Shown here one piece after another: positions 46,194 to 53,412 of a DNA stretch of 64,000 nucleotides; within the stretch, counting starts at the first letter, position 1; each line of letters starts with the position of its first letter. Source of the stretch: Batillaria attramentaria (Eukaryota > Mollusca > Gastropoda > Batillariidae); NCBI GenBank assembly GCA_018292915.2, contig JACVVK020000014.1, positions 637,501 to 701,500 on the forward strand, in the 5' to 3' direction. A program made the position numbers and the translations under genes. Below the pieces are notes generated by a model. It was not told where the DNA came from and ran no database searches. It saw nothing but the letters and a program-made list of their open reading frames with translations.

Positions 46194-46805
46194 AGGACTA
46201 AACAAACAGACCGACAAACAGACAGACATACACTGATACAGTCATACAACCATACAGCATTACAACCATCCAGTACGTGTTTCAAATGAATAAGTAAACA
46301 GTCAAAATAAATAAGTAAGTGAATGAATAAATAAAGAGTTAAAATTGTAAAAAAAAAATCAAATAAAAATAAATAAATGAGCAAATAAATAGTATAAATA
46401 GATACATAAATATACAAAATAATAGTCAAAATAATAATCAAAATAATAATCAAAATAATAATCAAAATATATTCTTTAAATATCCGCTCACCAAGGGAGG
46501 GTAGAAGGCGGACGGGTCCGTCCCGAAGGGCACATAACCCGGAGTGCCGTAGGGCGATGTAGGGTACACAGAGTCTGAGAGACCCGCCGCCACCCTGGAG
46601 TATGTCAGTAGACCTGGACTGTACTGACAGGAACACACGGGCTGACCGGTGTGGGGGTTCGTACCCAGGATTCTACCCCCCTCGCAGCATCCCCTGCCCC
46701 TCCCGCCCCGGCGCTGGCACCGGAACCGGAACCTGGAGTTCCTCCCCCTGCCGTGCCGCTGCCGCCAGAAGGCGTTGTGACTGGCGATGGACTTGACATC
46801 AGCAG
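19702..46805 (-). CDS. Irx: Iroquois-class homeobox transcription factor, four of its exons
   Basis: A spliced minus-strand gene: exons 46805-46492, 39092-38980, 30381-29996 and 20616-19702, with introns of 7399, 8598 and 9379 bp. Iroquois proteins are nuclear TALE-class homeodomain regulators of patterning and neural development. The features that identify it are the N-terminal CCEGGR..CSCQY segment, YPY linker, PYP three-residue loop extension, [17 protein letters not shown] recognition helix, acidic tail and PKIWSLA motif. Exon junction phases agree (0, then 2 nt + 1 nt, then 1 nt + 2 nt). Adding one base to exon 1 gives 105 whole codons, and adding two to the last exon gives 305 including the stop, so about 576 residues are accounted for. 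The first coding exon was not found; vertebrate Irx proteins begin MSYPQ and join at a similar LLM/FLM point. Confidence 0.93.
20682..20885. mobile_element. 204-bp fold-back element in Irx intron 3
   Basis: Arms of about 75 bp (TAGGCATACTTAGTAGGACT... and its near-perfect complement ...AGTCCTACTAAATATGCCTA) surround a loop of about 55 bp. It ends 66 bp upstream, in Irx orientation, of the last-exon acceptor. No transposase and no clear TSD, so probably a fold-back MITE. Confidence 0.8.
20886..22676. other. Irx intron 3, mostly unique
   Basis: No gene is recognised. (TG)n at 21879-21905 and short (AAAC)n patches near 22140-22430. Confidence 0.5.
22677..22985 (+). repeat. Dispersed repeat, related to 40262-40488
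   Basis: Shares CGTACCGC.CA, TTTTTCGGTTTTGG.CCTGTATGC, AACACGAGTATAATCAAAGTG and CTGGTGCACAA with the 40.3-40.8 kb segment. A MITE sits just after this copy and inside the other copy, at different points. Confidence 0.75.
22986..23488. mobile_element. MITE copy 1, interrupted by a SINE
   Basis: Terminal inverted repeats AGCC.GCTCTTAACTGGGCAC and GTGCCCAGTTAAGAG..GGCT. The interior (AATCTGTTGTGGAAACCACA, GTGATGACGCCACAG) matches the copy at 40489-40795. A SINE with its own TSD splits it at 23274-23433. Without the SINE and one TSD it is about 333 bp. No transposase. Confidence 0.85.
23264..23443 (-). mobile_element. SINE (23274-23433) nested in the MITE, 10-bp TSD
   Basis: GTCACAACTG lies at 23264-23273 and 23434-23443. 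The MITE copy at 40.5 kb has a single TGTCACAACTGTTGACAG at the matching place, so it is the empty site. Confidence 0.95.
23675..23830 (+). mobile_element. Second type of tRNA-like SINE (partial)
   Basis: GGATCTGGACCAACGGTTAAGGCG (box A type, Ser/Leu-like) and GGGTTCGAATCTCCCG (box B), followed by a body unlike the common SINE. No cloverleaf can be completed, so it is not a functional tRNA gene. Confidence 0.5.
23933..24094 (+). mobile_element. SINE 3' fragment running into (CA)n and (CT)n
   Basis: GAAATATTTGTGCTGGCC to GGACGTTAAA is the common SINE body on the plus strand. Its tail continues into about 24 CA units and (CT)n to 24094. (CT)n also lies just upstream at 23908-23931. Confidence 0.85.
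24095..25614. other. Irx intron 3, low-complexity patches only
   Basis: (GAA)n near 24390 and 24598, (GT)n at 24689-24722, (AAC)n at 24798-24812 and 24930-24975, C run then (CA)n at 25018-25055, (TTTC)n near 25540. No exon is recognised. Confidence 0.5.
25615..25795 (-). mobile_element. SINE (25624-25786) with 9-bp TSD
   Basis: CAAGAGGGA at 25615-25623 and 25787-25795. Complete head, body and GGGTGGGTGGGTG tail in the plus-strand view. Confidence 0.92.
25972..26362. mobile_element. 391-bp MITE with GGCxATGTCACAC ends
   Basis: Left end GGCCATGTCACACG; right end GTGTGACATCGCC. The interior is rich in AAACATGTTTT palindromes, and a second GTGTGACAT lies at about 26070. No ORF of note. The TSD is unclear. 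Confidence 0.65.
26795..27232. repeat. Compound (TG)n/(TC)n array, ~430 bp
   Basis: Five TG blocks of 22-40 units are separated by TC blocks and a recurring TCTCTGTGCTGTG junction (TCTGTACTCTGTG once). The repeated junction shows the array grew by duplicating a TG-TC module. All ORFs over it are artefacts. Confidence 0.97.
27233..28132. other. Irx intron 3, no exon recognised
   Basis: The block near 27815-27895 (TTTGCATTTATCACAC, then GAATAGATTTTACCGTAA) recurs near 28988-29035, so a dispersed repeat is present. Confidence 0.5.
28133..28870 (+). repeat. Duplicated ~180-bp retroposon-like tail units
   Basis: 28133-28316 and 28607-28775 share ATGCAATT.TAAA.TTCCG, CTCGCACCACGTGA, TGTGTGAGAGAATGCGTGTG and GTGCGTGTTGGGTT followed by GGCGCTTTGAGCC. 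The second copy continues GAAGCGCCTATACAATACTC and on to AACACCACTGAAGCTGGCGA, which resembles the 3' end of the element at 37.8-38.3 kb. Confidence 0.75.
28945..29100 (+). repeat. Short duplicate (GCTGTCAGC..TTGTTTGCT..AAGGAAATG)
   Basis: The motif at about 28932-28975 recurs at about 29051-29092. The sequence between them matches the block near 27815. Confidence 0.6.
29165..29995. other. Irx intron 3, start portion
   Basis: No recognised element beyond A, T and C runs (C run at about 29908-29924). The donor of the homeodomain exon is at 29995-29994. Confidence 0.5.
29996..30381 (-). CDS. Irx: Irx homeodomain exon
   Basis: 386 nt from acceptor CTGCCCCAACAG to donor CAAAG|GTAAGAGG. It reads [17 protein letters not shown] into the homeodomain (about 30353-30165), with the TALE PYP insertion (30281-30273) between helices 1 and 2, [20 protein letters not shown], and [13 protein letters not shown]. 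Ala is at homeodomain position 50 and Asn at 51, the Iroquois pattern. [20 protein letters not shown] and a Lys/Glu/Asp-rich tail follow, matching the acidic region after the homeodomain in the family. The frame is intact and the conservation is very high. Confidence 0.97.
30810..31171. repeat. (CT)n, (TG)n and (CT)n microsatellites
   Basis: (CT)n 30811-30846, (GT)n 30987-31058, (CT)n 31136-31171. ACAAATAAAGTTTCATTTGATTTCA just before the last tract looks like a retroposon 3' tail. Confidence 0.95.
31566..31766 (-). mobile_element. SINE (31579-31753) with 13-bp TSD
   Basis: ACACGTTTTACAG at 31566-31578 and ACACGTTTTCCAG at 31754-31766, one mismatch. Complete copy. Confidence 0.9.
31767..33096. 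repeat. Irx intron 2 with one ~86-bp tandem duplication
   Basis: GTGATTAAAGT.GTTGCG and ACGACAGCAGCAACTTCTT occur at 32172-32220 and again at 32257-32302, separated by a G run. Other G and C runs lie at 32230, 32330, 32490 and 32865. No exon is recognised. Confidence 0.7.
33097..33183. repeat. (TG)n(GA)n(G)n compound tract
   Basis: About 25 TG units, then about 11 GA units, then a G run. Confidence 0.95.
33345..33620 (+). repeat. ~80-bp tandem repeat, about 3.5 copies
   Basis: Each unit has a T-rich start, CAAAAGA.TT.GAATCTGG, GTAAAGAAGTTGACGCGTAC, and TTTCTT..CAT...GTCA.CATTCA. Units begin near 33345, 33420, 33500 and 33580. Confidence 0.85.
33968..34760. repeat. 45-bp minisatellite, ~17.5 copies, with a three-unit (135-bp) period
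   Basis: The unit contains TTTTCGCATAACGGTATCAC, ACGGAAACGTACCCTG and AAGCTGTTG. In the middle of the array every third unit carries TTTACGC in place of TTTTCGC and GAAAGTTACC in place of GAAACGTACC, so the array grew by copying triplets. The unit length is divisible by three and lacks stops in several frames, which yields long repetitive ORFs on both strands. Confidence 0.95.
34761..37346. other. Irx intron 2, G-rich low-complexity tracts, no exon
   Basis: Notable tracts: (GTTT)n near 34970, duplicated (GT)n-G-run-TGTTGGTGGTGGTTT modules at 35045-35148, G runs at 35597, 35770, 35907, 36322 and 36350, and (CAG/CAA)n near 36648-36690. Nothing coding is recognised. Confidence 0.5.
37347..37432. 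repeat. (TG)n microsatellite
   Basis: About 42 TG units. Confidence 0.97.
37812..38297 (+). mobile_element. tRNA-derived SINE of a second family, ~485 bp with poly-A tail
   Basis: The head GTAGTGTAGTGGTTAGCAC carries box A, and GGGTTCGAGTCCCAGCC carries box B. A central body of about 350 bp follows, then AACACCACTGGAGCCGGCAA and AGAGTTGTGGCAGC, ending in about 15 A. Its 3' block is shared with 28840-28870, which suggests a common LINE-type tail. A C run abuts its 5' end, so no TSD can be read. Confidence 0.75.
38738..38863. repeat. Two (CT)n tracts
   Basis: 38738-38761 and 38843-38863, with CAATAAAGAATTTGAATCTTGA between them, a retroposon-tail-like sequence. Confidence 0.9.
38980..39092 (-). 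CDS. Irx: Irx linker exon
   Basis: 113 nt between acceptor TTGTCCACCAG and donor GC|GTAAGTTGCC. It encodes [15 protein letters not shown], then [13 protein letters not shown] and MSTYPYTNA, and the last two bases (GC) pair with the G of the next exon to make Ala. The YDLK and YPYD/YPY blocks match the stretch that precedes the homeodomain in other Iroquois proteins. The frame is intact. Confidence 0.88.
39120..39177. repeat. (TTA)n/(CAT)n/(GTT)n tract beside an Irx acceptor
   Basis: Trinucleotide runs start about 28 bp upstream, in gene orientation, of the acceptor of the linker exon. Confidence 0.85.
39498..39540. repeat. Short palindrome of the AAAAGGGCYTAAG family
   Basis: AAAAGGGCCTAAG, a loop of about 20 nt, then CCCTTAGGTCTTTT. 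The same layout occurs at 8407, 8550, 42118 and 42226. Confidence 0.65.
39925..40078 (+). repeat. Dispersed repeat ending in (GA)n, paired with 49895-50062
   Basis: AACAGTTTGAGCATAAACAA, ACATGCTCA.T.AAAA, CAAGCAACCTT-like sequence and GTTCACGAATT are shared with 49918-50010. Both copies end in a GA microsatellite. There is also a (GTT)n at 39871-39899. Confidence 0.8.
40262..40860 (+). repeat. Dispersed repeat interrupted by a MITE
   Basis: 40262-40402 matches 22677-22810, and 40800-40830 (CTGGTGCACAA.TCCAAA) matches the region near 22872. The intervening MITE at 40489-40795 is absent from that position in the other copy. Confidence 0.7.
40489..40795. mobile_element. MITE copy 2 (307 bp), uninterrupted
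   Basis: AGCCTGCTCTTAGCTGGGCA at one end and TGCCCAGTTAAGAGCCGGCT at the other. The interior matches 22986-23488 without the SINE. Confidence 0.88.
41163..41362 (-). mobile_element. SINE (41176-41349) with 13-bp TSD
   Basis: ATCGAAGTACAAG at 41163-41175 and 41350-41362. Complete copy with a small internal duplication (CATAGTCAAAGAC) in the body. Confidence 0.95.
41503..41579. repeat. (CA)n microsatellite
   Basis: About 38 CA units. Confidence 0.97.
42084..42290. repeat. ~105-bp tandem duplication, each copy with a palindrome
   Basis: ACAGGTGATG.CAGTCTTCC.G and GTCATCTG occur at about 42085 and 42191. The palindromes AAAAGGGCTTAAGCG..CGCTTAAGCC (42118-42164) and AAAAGGCTTAAGCG..CGCTTAGGCCC (42226-42268) follow each one. 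Confidence 0.85.
42766..43011. repeat. (TG)n, then a duplicated 40-bp segment around a C run
   Basis: (GT)n at 42767-42837. GTGAAAACCAAA.GCGACCT.AACTATCACG followed by ACTCTGTGCAAAGCCC occurs at about 42936-42980 and again at 43012-43057, separated by a 32-base C run. Confidence 0.85.
43948..44073 (-). mobile_element. Diverged SINE fragment
   Basis: AAAGCCGGCACAAA, a box B region (TTCGAACTCGCGACCCGAGCA) and a GGCTGTCCTGGCTCCC head, with internal deletions. The TSD is not readable. Confidence 0.75.
44650..44860. repeat. ~75-bp tandem repeat, three copies
   Basis: ACTTCCTGTGGGTGTG.GCGC, TTTTC.GTCTGTGACCAGATG and CA.TTTATAT occur at about 44660, 44732 and 44799. Confidence 0.85.
45426..45715 (+). 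mobile_element. (TTTA)n followed by an old SINE
   Basis: (ATTT)n at 45428-45464. Then GCCGGATAGCCGAGATGGCAG..GGTCGTGAGTTTGAATCC and a body interrupted by (GTTT)n at 45597-45642, ending GGAAACGGACGTTAAACCCG. It is more diverged than most copies. Confidence 0.75.
46128..46191. repeat. (CA)n microsatellite in Irx intron 1
   Basis: About 32 CA units, roughly 300 bp from the exon donor. Confidence 0.97.
46492..46805 (-). CDS. Irx: Irx N-terminal exon (second coding exon by homology)
   Basis: Acceptor CTGTGTTTCAG precedes CTGCTGATG (L-L-M). The exon encodes a Ser/Thr then Gly/Ala-rich stretch, then [27 protein letters not shown] and [20 protein letters not shown], ending AFYPPL at donor TTG|GTGAGC. 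The frame changes at a CCCC (plus strand) run at 46691-46694. One more base there joins the Gly-rich frame to the CCEGGR frame and makes the exon 315 nt, an exact number of codons. Both the loss of frame in a conserved motif and the homopolymer position point to a consensus error. The ATG at 46799 could be an internal methionine rather than the start. Confidence 0.85.
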
Positions 46806-49225
46806 CTGAAACACAGAAATGAAGGGGAAAATGAAATAAAGGGAAAGCAACAAATAGAAAAAAATGAAAATAAACACATTAGTGTTTTTAAAACTGGGGT
46901 ATCTTCTAAAGTCATCAAAAAAGTCAAGAACCATTAAAAAAAAAAAAAAGGCATTACACCATGGAAACCCAACGAAACAACCTCAAATTTTCACACAATT
47001 TATTGGACTATGGCAGTTAACAGCTTTTATGCTGCAGTATAACCAAACACCTTATCCCTGAGTAAATTCTTTACAACAACGGTGTTATAAGACTGTTGTG
47101 TGATTAGCTTGAACAGCGATGGAGAAATAAAAAATACACGTAATTTTAAAAATAAACGGGGGCCCGGCGGGGAGGGGAGGAGGGGGGGGGGGGTGCAGAC
47201 AGTACGGTCGAGATAAAGTACAAGATCTAGGACTGAACGTCTACTTGCTTTTCCGCTGCGCTTATTTGTTGCGCAAAATGTCTTCTTCTTCTTCTTCTTC
47301 TTCTTATTATTATCATTATTACTAATGCTACTATTGCTACTGTTACTACTACTGCTGCTACTACTACTTAAATGTGCTTGCGCGGCGTTAAGCCCTAAAT
47401 AACTAACTAACTAACTAACTACTTAAATGATCGTGTACCATCCCAATCATCGGCAATAACCTAAAAGTAATATTCAACTTTATGACTGTGCTGTATCTCA
47501 AAGGAGAACCATTACAATTACCGTTTTATTACCCTGGCAACTCTGGTACCCTAAAAATATATAGCATTCCGAACAACGAAGACACGCCAATCATTAATGC
47601 TGACGGAAAGATGGAGTAGACAATATATCTACATGATTATGCAGCGCGCATTTTCGTACCCGTCAACTCTTTTTCAAAGGATAATTCAAATCCCACGCCC
47701 TCATGTGTTTGTCACTGTCGTACGGCGCAAAATATTTGCATCACATTTACATATATAAAATTCACCAGTTGTGCATTTTTGGTTTCGGAAATGATGATGT
47801 ATCAGTATTGGACCAGGATAAACACAAAACGCTTATAAGTCAGAATTACAATAGATTTCAAAACTGGAAACTGCAGAATCTAATACTGCAAAAACAGAAT
47901 TTGGCAGCCACATTTTATTGGTATACTCTTAACTAGCCAATGGACGAAATCAGTGATCGACTATATTTTATTGTCATCTCTAATTTCTGAGATGGAGGAG
48001 AGCTGTTGAGGCCCTATGCTTCTCTAGAAGCCAAGAGGACTAAACGAACGAATTTCTCTTACAACTGTCTTGATTTGTTTACAGAAGAACGTCTCAAAAA
48101 GCATGTTTTCTGATTATCTGTTTTGGTAAAGTAGTGTCAGGTGAAACGAAACTCTGTTTACGAAATCATTGCAGACGATACTATTCATTCATATTTCCTG
48201 AAAAAAGCGGCAGCGAATTCTTTCTTTGTCTGAGTAAAATCCTCCACTGGAAAATAGACTTACCGACGGAAAAGAGAACCCAACCACCGGAAAATAATTA
48301 TCTCCTCCGTTTAAATGAAACAATTTCCATAAAAAGATCAATAATTTTGAACAGCTCCTTCTTAATCGTTTTATTTTTCTTCGATTCAAAAGCCAAAGGT
48401 TGAGTGAATCATAGTTGGTTTGGGGAGGATTTCTACAATCAATATTTAGCATAATCGTCAAGGTAATTCAGTCAAAAAGTCCGATTTTACTCGATAAAAG
48501 TGAAGTATCCGCGCGTAATCGACGTTTACCCCCAAAACGGCTGGTAACGACCAAAAGCACAAACTGAAAAAAAAAAACCCAAACACACACACACACTACA
48601 GCTCATGTTCGTCCTATGTTGAACACCATCCGTTGCCGTGACACTGGTTTAAAAAAGAATTATCAAGAATTTTTTTCTCATTATTCCCAGAGGCTATTGG
48701 CGTGAATTAGTGGAGAATCAGCCCACAGCGAACCAGTTCATTCAACGCCAACAGCAAATAAAAAAAAACAAAAACAAAAAAAAACACGGGTCTCACCGAT
48801 TCCAAAGTGCAAGCGCCATTTTAAGACCTCAGACACGCACGCACAACAGGATAACCATATGAAAATATCATAGGCAAAACACTGCCAGGGCTAATACCTC
48901 GTCTGTCACCAATAATGAATTAGGGGATAGCTTTTCTGTCATACCCACTCACGAAAAGTGTGTGGGGACATTTTTCCGCATCGCTCCGTCAGTAAAAGAA
49001 AATGCTGTTCCAACTCAAGATTGCTACAGCATGTGCTTATCTTGTCAGGTCGGCTTCAAGAAGGGTTCGGAGAGGAGGGGAAAAAAGGAGGAAAAGGGGG
49101 ATCGTCATGCATATTTATTTCTATTGTGTATAAATTTTGTCGCTGGAGAGGTGGTATCACTGTCCACTTGGTTTGAGCTGTCTTATTCAGTCTGCCAGTG
49201 TCAGTGTGTAATCCTCTTTGTCCTC
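46806..49225. other. Upstream Irx intron or flank, no exon recognised
   Basis: Contains (TCT)n/(ATT)n near 47281-47325, and GCGCGGCGTTAAGCCC followed by (TAAC)n near 47379-47420, which resembles a SINE tail. The rest is unique AT-rich sequence. I searched for a MSYPQ-like first exon and found none. Confidence 0.5.

Positions 49226-49227
<2 letters not shown>

Positions 49228-49293
<66 letters not shown>
49228..49293. repeat. (GT)n microsatellite
   Basis: About 33 GT units. Confidence 0.97.
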
Positions 49294-49294
<1 letters not shown>

Positions 49295-49554
49295 TACACT
49301 CTTCAGATCTCCGCCCCTTACCTCTTCGTCCCTCCCCTCTCCTCCCTTCCCCCACCCAAAACCCTCCACAATCTCTATCTTCCCTACTCCTGCACTCGTT
49401 GGCCCCACTGACTCTCCAAACATTAGGTAGTGAGATACGAGATGGATTCCTTACGGAGATAACTCCTGGGCGTTTTTGCGTATGCAGAAGTGGCCGGGGC
49501 TACCGTTGTTCCGGGAAGAGACGCCACAAATGAGTTTCAAGTTAAAACATACAC

Positions 49555-49770
49555 AAAGGTAAAATGTCGAAAAACGATGCTGCAGGCAAAATTTAGGGGA
49601 AATTCGGCAAAATACTTTGTTGGACGGGCCCTTTAACTACAGGTAAAATATCGAAAAAGGATGCTGCAGGCTATTTTTTTTTTGTTGGAAATTCGGCAAA
49701 TTACTTTGTTGGACGAGCCCTTTAAAACAGGTAAAATGTCGAAAAAATGACGCTGCAGGCATAAACCAAA
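49555..49770 (+). repeat. ~90-bp tandem repeat, about 2.4 copies
   Basis: AGGTAAAAT.TCGAAAAA, ATGCTGCAGGC, GGAAATTCGGCAAA.TACTTT and GTTGGACG.GCCCTTTAA recur at about 49557, 49641 and 49729. Confidence 0.88.
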
Positions 49771-49894
49771 GATGCCGGGTTTACCCGAAGGGCATTTCCC
49801 CAAAAATATGATTATGAAAAAAAGGCGAACTTTATTCTAAAGAGCTCCCGCAGAAGCAAAGAAAGTGTCTCTGATTTTAAACGCATTTATTTCG

Positions 49895-50006
49895 TTGCAC
49901 TGGAGGAAATACAGACAAACAGTTTGAGCATAAACAAGACGAACAACATGCTCAGTGAAAAAAAAAAAATTCATTTCAAGCAACCTTGCATGGGCAGTTC
50001 ACGAAT

Positions 50007-50062
<56 letters not shown>
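49895..50062 (+). repeat. Second copy of the 39.9-kb dispersed repeat, plus (GA)n
   Basis: See 39925-40078. The GA tract here runs from about 50010 to 50062. A further (GA)n lies at 50177-50208. Confidence 0.8.
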
Positions 50063-50065
<3 letters not shown>

Positions 50066-50173
50066 AGAAAAAAAAATTCAACGCGGGTAGAGGCAATTAA
50101 CGTAAACCAGCCAATTTTCATACCAGCCGTTGCTAATTCTAGTAATATCTATTCTAGTAATGTCCGTCTAAAT

Positions 50174-50211
<38 letters not shown>

Positions 50212-50819
50212 CTCAGTACAGCACGTTTCTCTGCTCTACTCTACCTTTCTGCATTTACGATTTTTTTTTAATGCTCTGGAAAACTAACCAGAATTCGGAT
50301 TCAATCGTTACTATCGTAAATGTCTGAAGAAAAAAAAGTTGACTATTGCCCTTTAAGCGTGTTTGGAGCCCTGTGTGTATTCTCAACTCAAACGTTCTTG
50401 GTTAAAAACCCTGCGAAACACCAAACAACAAAATCTAATTCAAACACAAAAAAAACCTCCCCCACAATTTCTGAATTTCACGCGACCCCGCCTGTCATTT
50501 TCTGAATCAAACTCACTCCATTAAATGTTTGGATAAAGAAAGAAAACTCCTTTTTGACCGGCACACACCTTCAGGTAATTCAATTAAACTTGTTCTGGCA
50601 GCAGAGAAGCGCTTTCGGGAATCCCAAGCAACCGTTACAAGCAGAGCTATGGTAGAGAACCATGCACCATTCTTTTGTTTATTTTTTGTGTTGATGAACT
50701 TAAGCGTGGGGCTGATATCATAACAAGTGTAAAATGAAATTGTTTGTTTGTTAGTTTGTTTTATCGCTCTCCCATTTGTTGTTGTTTGAATGGAATGGTG
50801 GTATTTCTATGATTCAAAT
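50063..50819. other. No recognised feature
   Basis: Unique sequence with one GA tract. Nothing coding is recognised. Confidence 0.5.
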
Positions 50820-50941
50820 GTTCTGGTCGTATCCCGGCTGGGGCCAAATATTTGTGCTGGCTTTTTCATCGTTGTTCCGTCTTTGATATCACCCGTATGT
50901 GGTGGACTGAAAAGGACGTTAAACCCCCAAACACCCACCCA
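50820..50941 (+). mobile_element. 5'-truncated SINE
   Basis: Starts inside box B (CTGGTCGTATCCCGGCTGGG) and runs through the body to CCCAAACACCCACCCAC. No confident TSD. Confidence 0.85.
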
Positions 50942-51203
50942 CTTACCCGCGTAGTTTAACGTCATGTACCCAGACGATAAAAAGTGAATACTGTGAATAA
51001 AGGAAAATTTGGCTTGTGAAATCATACATAAATAAATTAATATCGATACGTATGTCAAATAATAAATACATAAGTAAATAAATAAATAAATACGATAGCG
51101 ATAATTATGTAGTGGTATTTCGGAAATCAGCTTCAAGAACAAGATAAATTCCACGCATTACACAGTAAAATAAATACATCACAAATACAAGCGGAAGATA
51201 AGG

Positions 51204-51256
<53 letters not shown>

Positions 51257-51257
51257 C
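51204..51257. repeat. (CTA)n microsatellite
   Basis: About 17 CTA units. Confidence 0.97.
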
Positions 51258-51473
51258 AGGCCTTATACTGTCAACTGGCGACCGAAGGATTTCGAGTACA
51301 GCCCACACGACTCGGCTTCTAATGCGGCAATGGTTGCAAATACTACACGGAGATGCGACCAGCAAATCTCATAAGAAAATCTGTCTTGTCTTCATATAAA
51401 CAAGAACGAATGTTTATTCAAACTGACTGAACTATAGGCTACTCTGAAACCCCCATTTATCCAAAAACTGTCG

Positions 51474-51648
51474 GGGAGCCGTGATAGCCGAAGGGAAGAG
51501 CGTTGGACTCTCAATGCTCGGGTCTTGAGTTCGAACCCCGGCTGGAGCCTATATTTGAGTTGGCCTCGTTACGCCGTCTTTGAGATCACCCTTACGTTGT
51601 GGAAAAGGACGTTAAGCTCCCAAACACCCAACCCACCCCACCTCCCAA
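51474..51648 (+). mobile_element. SINE, full length
   Basis: GGGGAGCCGTGATAGCCGAA head, complete body, and a CCCAACCCACCCCACC tail. The flanks CAAAAACTG and CAAAAGTG are an imperfect TSD candidate. Confidence 0.88.
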
Positions 51649-52044
51649 AAGTGTGACTGCTGTTTGGGTTTCGCAAATAAGCGGCCATTGCAGGCAAACG
51701 AAGTCCCAGCAAGCTTGAAGCCTGCGCCGGGCACTATGGGCATTGTGTGAGTGAAGAGTATTGAAGTGTGCCGTCAATTGCACGCCTGTTGGCGGTAATT
51801 AAGTAGCGGCAATAGGGCGGGAGGCGCTCCGACATGCGACAGGTGAGATCAATAGCATCTCTGGCAAGGGACCTGTCGTCATTCACCACCATGTGACTTG
51901 TACAGGATGCCGCGTGTGTTGGTGCGCAAGAATAATGCAGGATGCGTGTGCTAGGGGAACGTTTAACGTTAGTGTGGAAGAATGGTCATGGAGACGATGA
52001 ACTAAGCGCCCTCCGTGATTTTCTTAATTCATCGTCTCTATCAT

Positions 52045-52245
52045 CATTCTTGCACGAAAGAGAGCCGGGGTGGTCGAATGGTAGAGCGTTGGACTTCTAC
52101 TGCTCGGGTCGTGAGTTCGTATCCCGGCTGGGGCCAACTATTTGTGCTGGCTTTTTCATCGTTGCCCCGTCTTTGATATCACCCGTATGTGGTGGAAAAG
52201 GACGTTAAACCCCCAAACACCCACCCACCCCATTCTTACACGAAA
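52045..52245 (+). mobile_element. SINE (52060-52230) with 15-bp TSD
   Basis: CATTCTTGCACGAAA at 52045-52059 and CATTCTTACACGAAA at 52231-52245, one mismatch. Among the most intact copies. Confidence 0.95.
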
Positions 52246-52503
52246 AATTTCCCTTGGCGTTTTGATAATTCTTTTAGGTTGTCTCCAATCATTCTCGGGT
52301 GGGGACGTGAGCAAGTATATGAAGAAGAAGAAGACCTGTTCTCAGTCACTACCCAGTGACTTGCGCAGGATGTGTAAGTGTATGTAGAGTGAGACTGATG
52401 ATGGAGTGTTTGGCTCCGTTGGCTGTGGGTGCTTTTATTTTTTTAATAGGGAAGCCGCCCGTTTGCTTATCAAAAGACTTCCATTTTGGGGAAACAGACT
52501 ATG

Positions 52504-52507
<4 letters not shown>

Positions 52508-52544
<37 letters not shown>

Positions 52545-52577
52545 AGTCATGCGCTGCGGTTTTTTTTTTTTTTTTTT
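52508..52577. repeat. (CT)n and T-run
   Basis: (CT)n at 52510-52540 and a T run at 52560-52577. Confidence 0.95.
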
Positions 52578-52914
52578 ATCATGATTGTATTTCTCTCCCT
52601 CGGATTTCTCAAAATAGCTTACTTTAGAAAAGACAATGTCTCGCAAACCTACATGATTAAACAATCACGTGTTCTAACATACAACAACAACATACCGACA
52701 TGCAAATCATATGCAAATTACATATATATAATTCCTTTCTATATGACCAGCAAGTCATGAGATATAAGTCACAAGTATATGAGACTAAATGCGGTTTGTC
52801 TTTCTTCGTTTGTTTGTTTCTTTCTCTTTTTCCCAAGGACAAACAAACCAACAACAACAAAAACCAAGAACGGTTTCGACTGGTTCCGTCGATAGAATAG
52901 TTGGTTAGGTACCT

Positions 52915-53066
52915 CAGTGACTGATCGCCTGAAAAATACATCCGTACTGCCGGTAGGTGCACTGCTCCTCAGCACACTAAGAGCAGTCCCGGATTTACAG
53001 CGTCAGTACAGGACTGGGCACGCGATCTGTAAACTTTAGAAAGCTTCAGGTGCAAAAAGGAGGAAT

Positions 53067-53126
<60 letters not shown>

Positions 53127-53339
53127 GATGATGATGATGATGATGAAACTTTATTTTTCAACGGTAAAAGTTTTGACAGAGAAGGTTCGTCAGTTTACAA
53201 ACTTGCCGTTGCTAATGCTAAAAAAGTAAAAAGTGAAACAACATGCAAATAGTAGTAAGTAGGAAAACAAAAAGATTACTCCAGTGACTGATCGCCTGAA
53301 AAATACATCCGTACTGCCGGTAGGTGCACTGCTCCTCAG
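52915..53339 (+). repeat. Perfect 58-bp direct duplication, 367 bp apart
   Basis: CAGTGACTGATCGCCTGAAA...GTGCACTGCTCCTCAG occurs identically at 52915-52972 and 53282-53339. Between the copies lie (GA)n(GAT)n at 53070-53145 and AAACTTTATTTTTCAACGG, the reverse of an AATAAAGTTT retroposon tail. (GA)n and (GACA)n follow the second copy at 53352-53411. Confidence 0.92.
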
Positions 53340-53354
53340 ATTACTAGAGAGAGC

Positions 53355-53411
<57 letters not shown>

Positions 53412-53412
<1 letters not shown>

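Noticed and set aside
46112..46491. Continuation of the Irx N-terminal ORF past the donor
   Set aside because: Beyond TTG|GTGAGC the frame enters (AATA)n and (CA)n sequence. The phase-0 junction to 39092 restores Iroquois-like protein.
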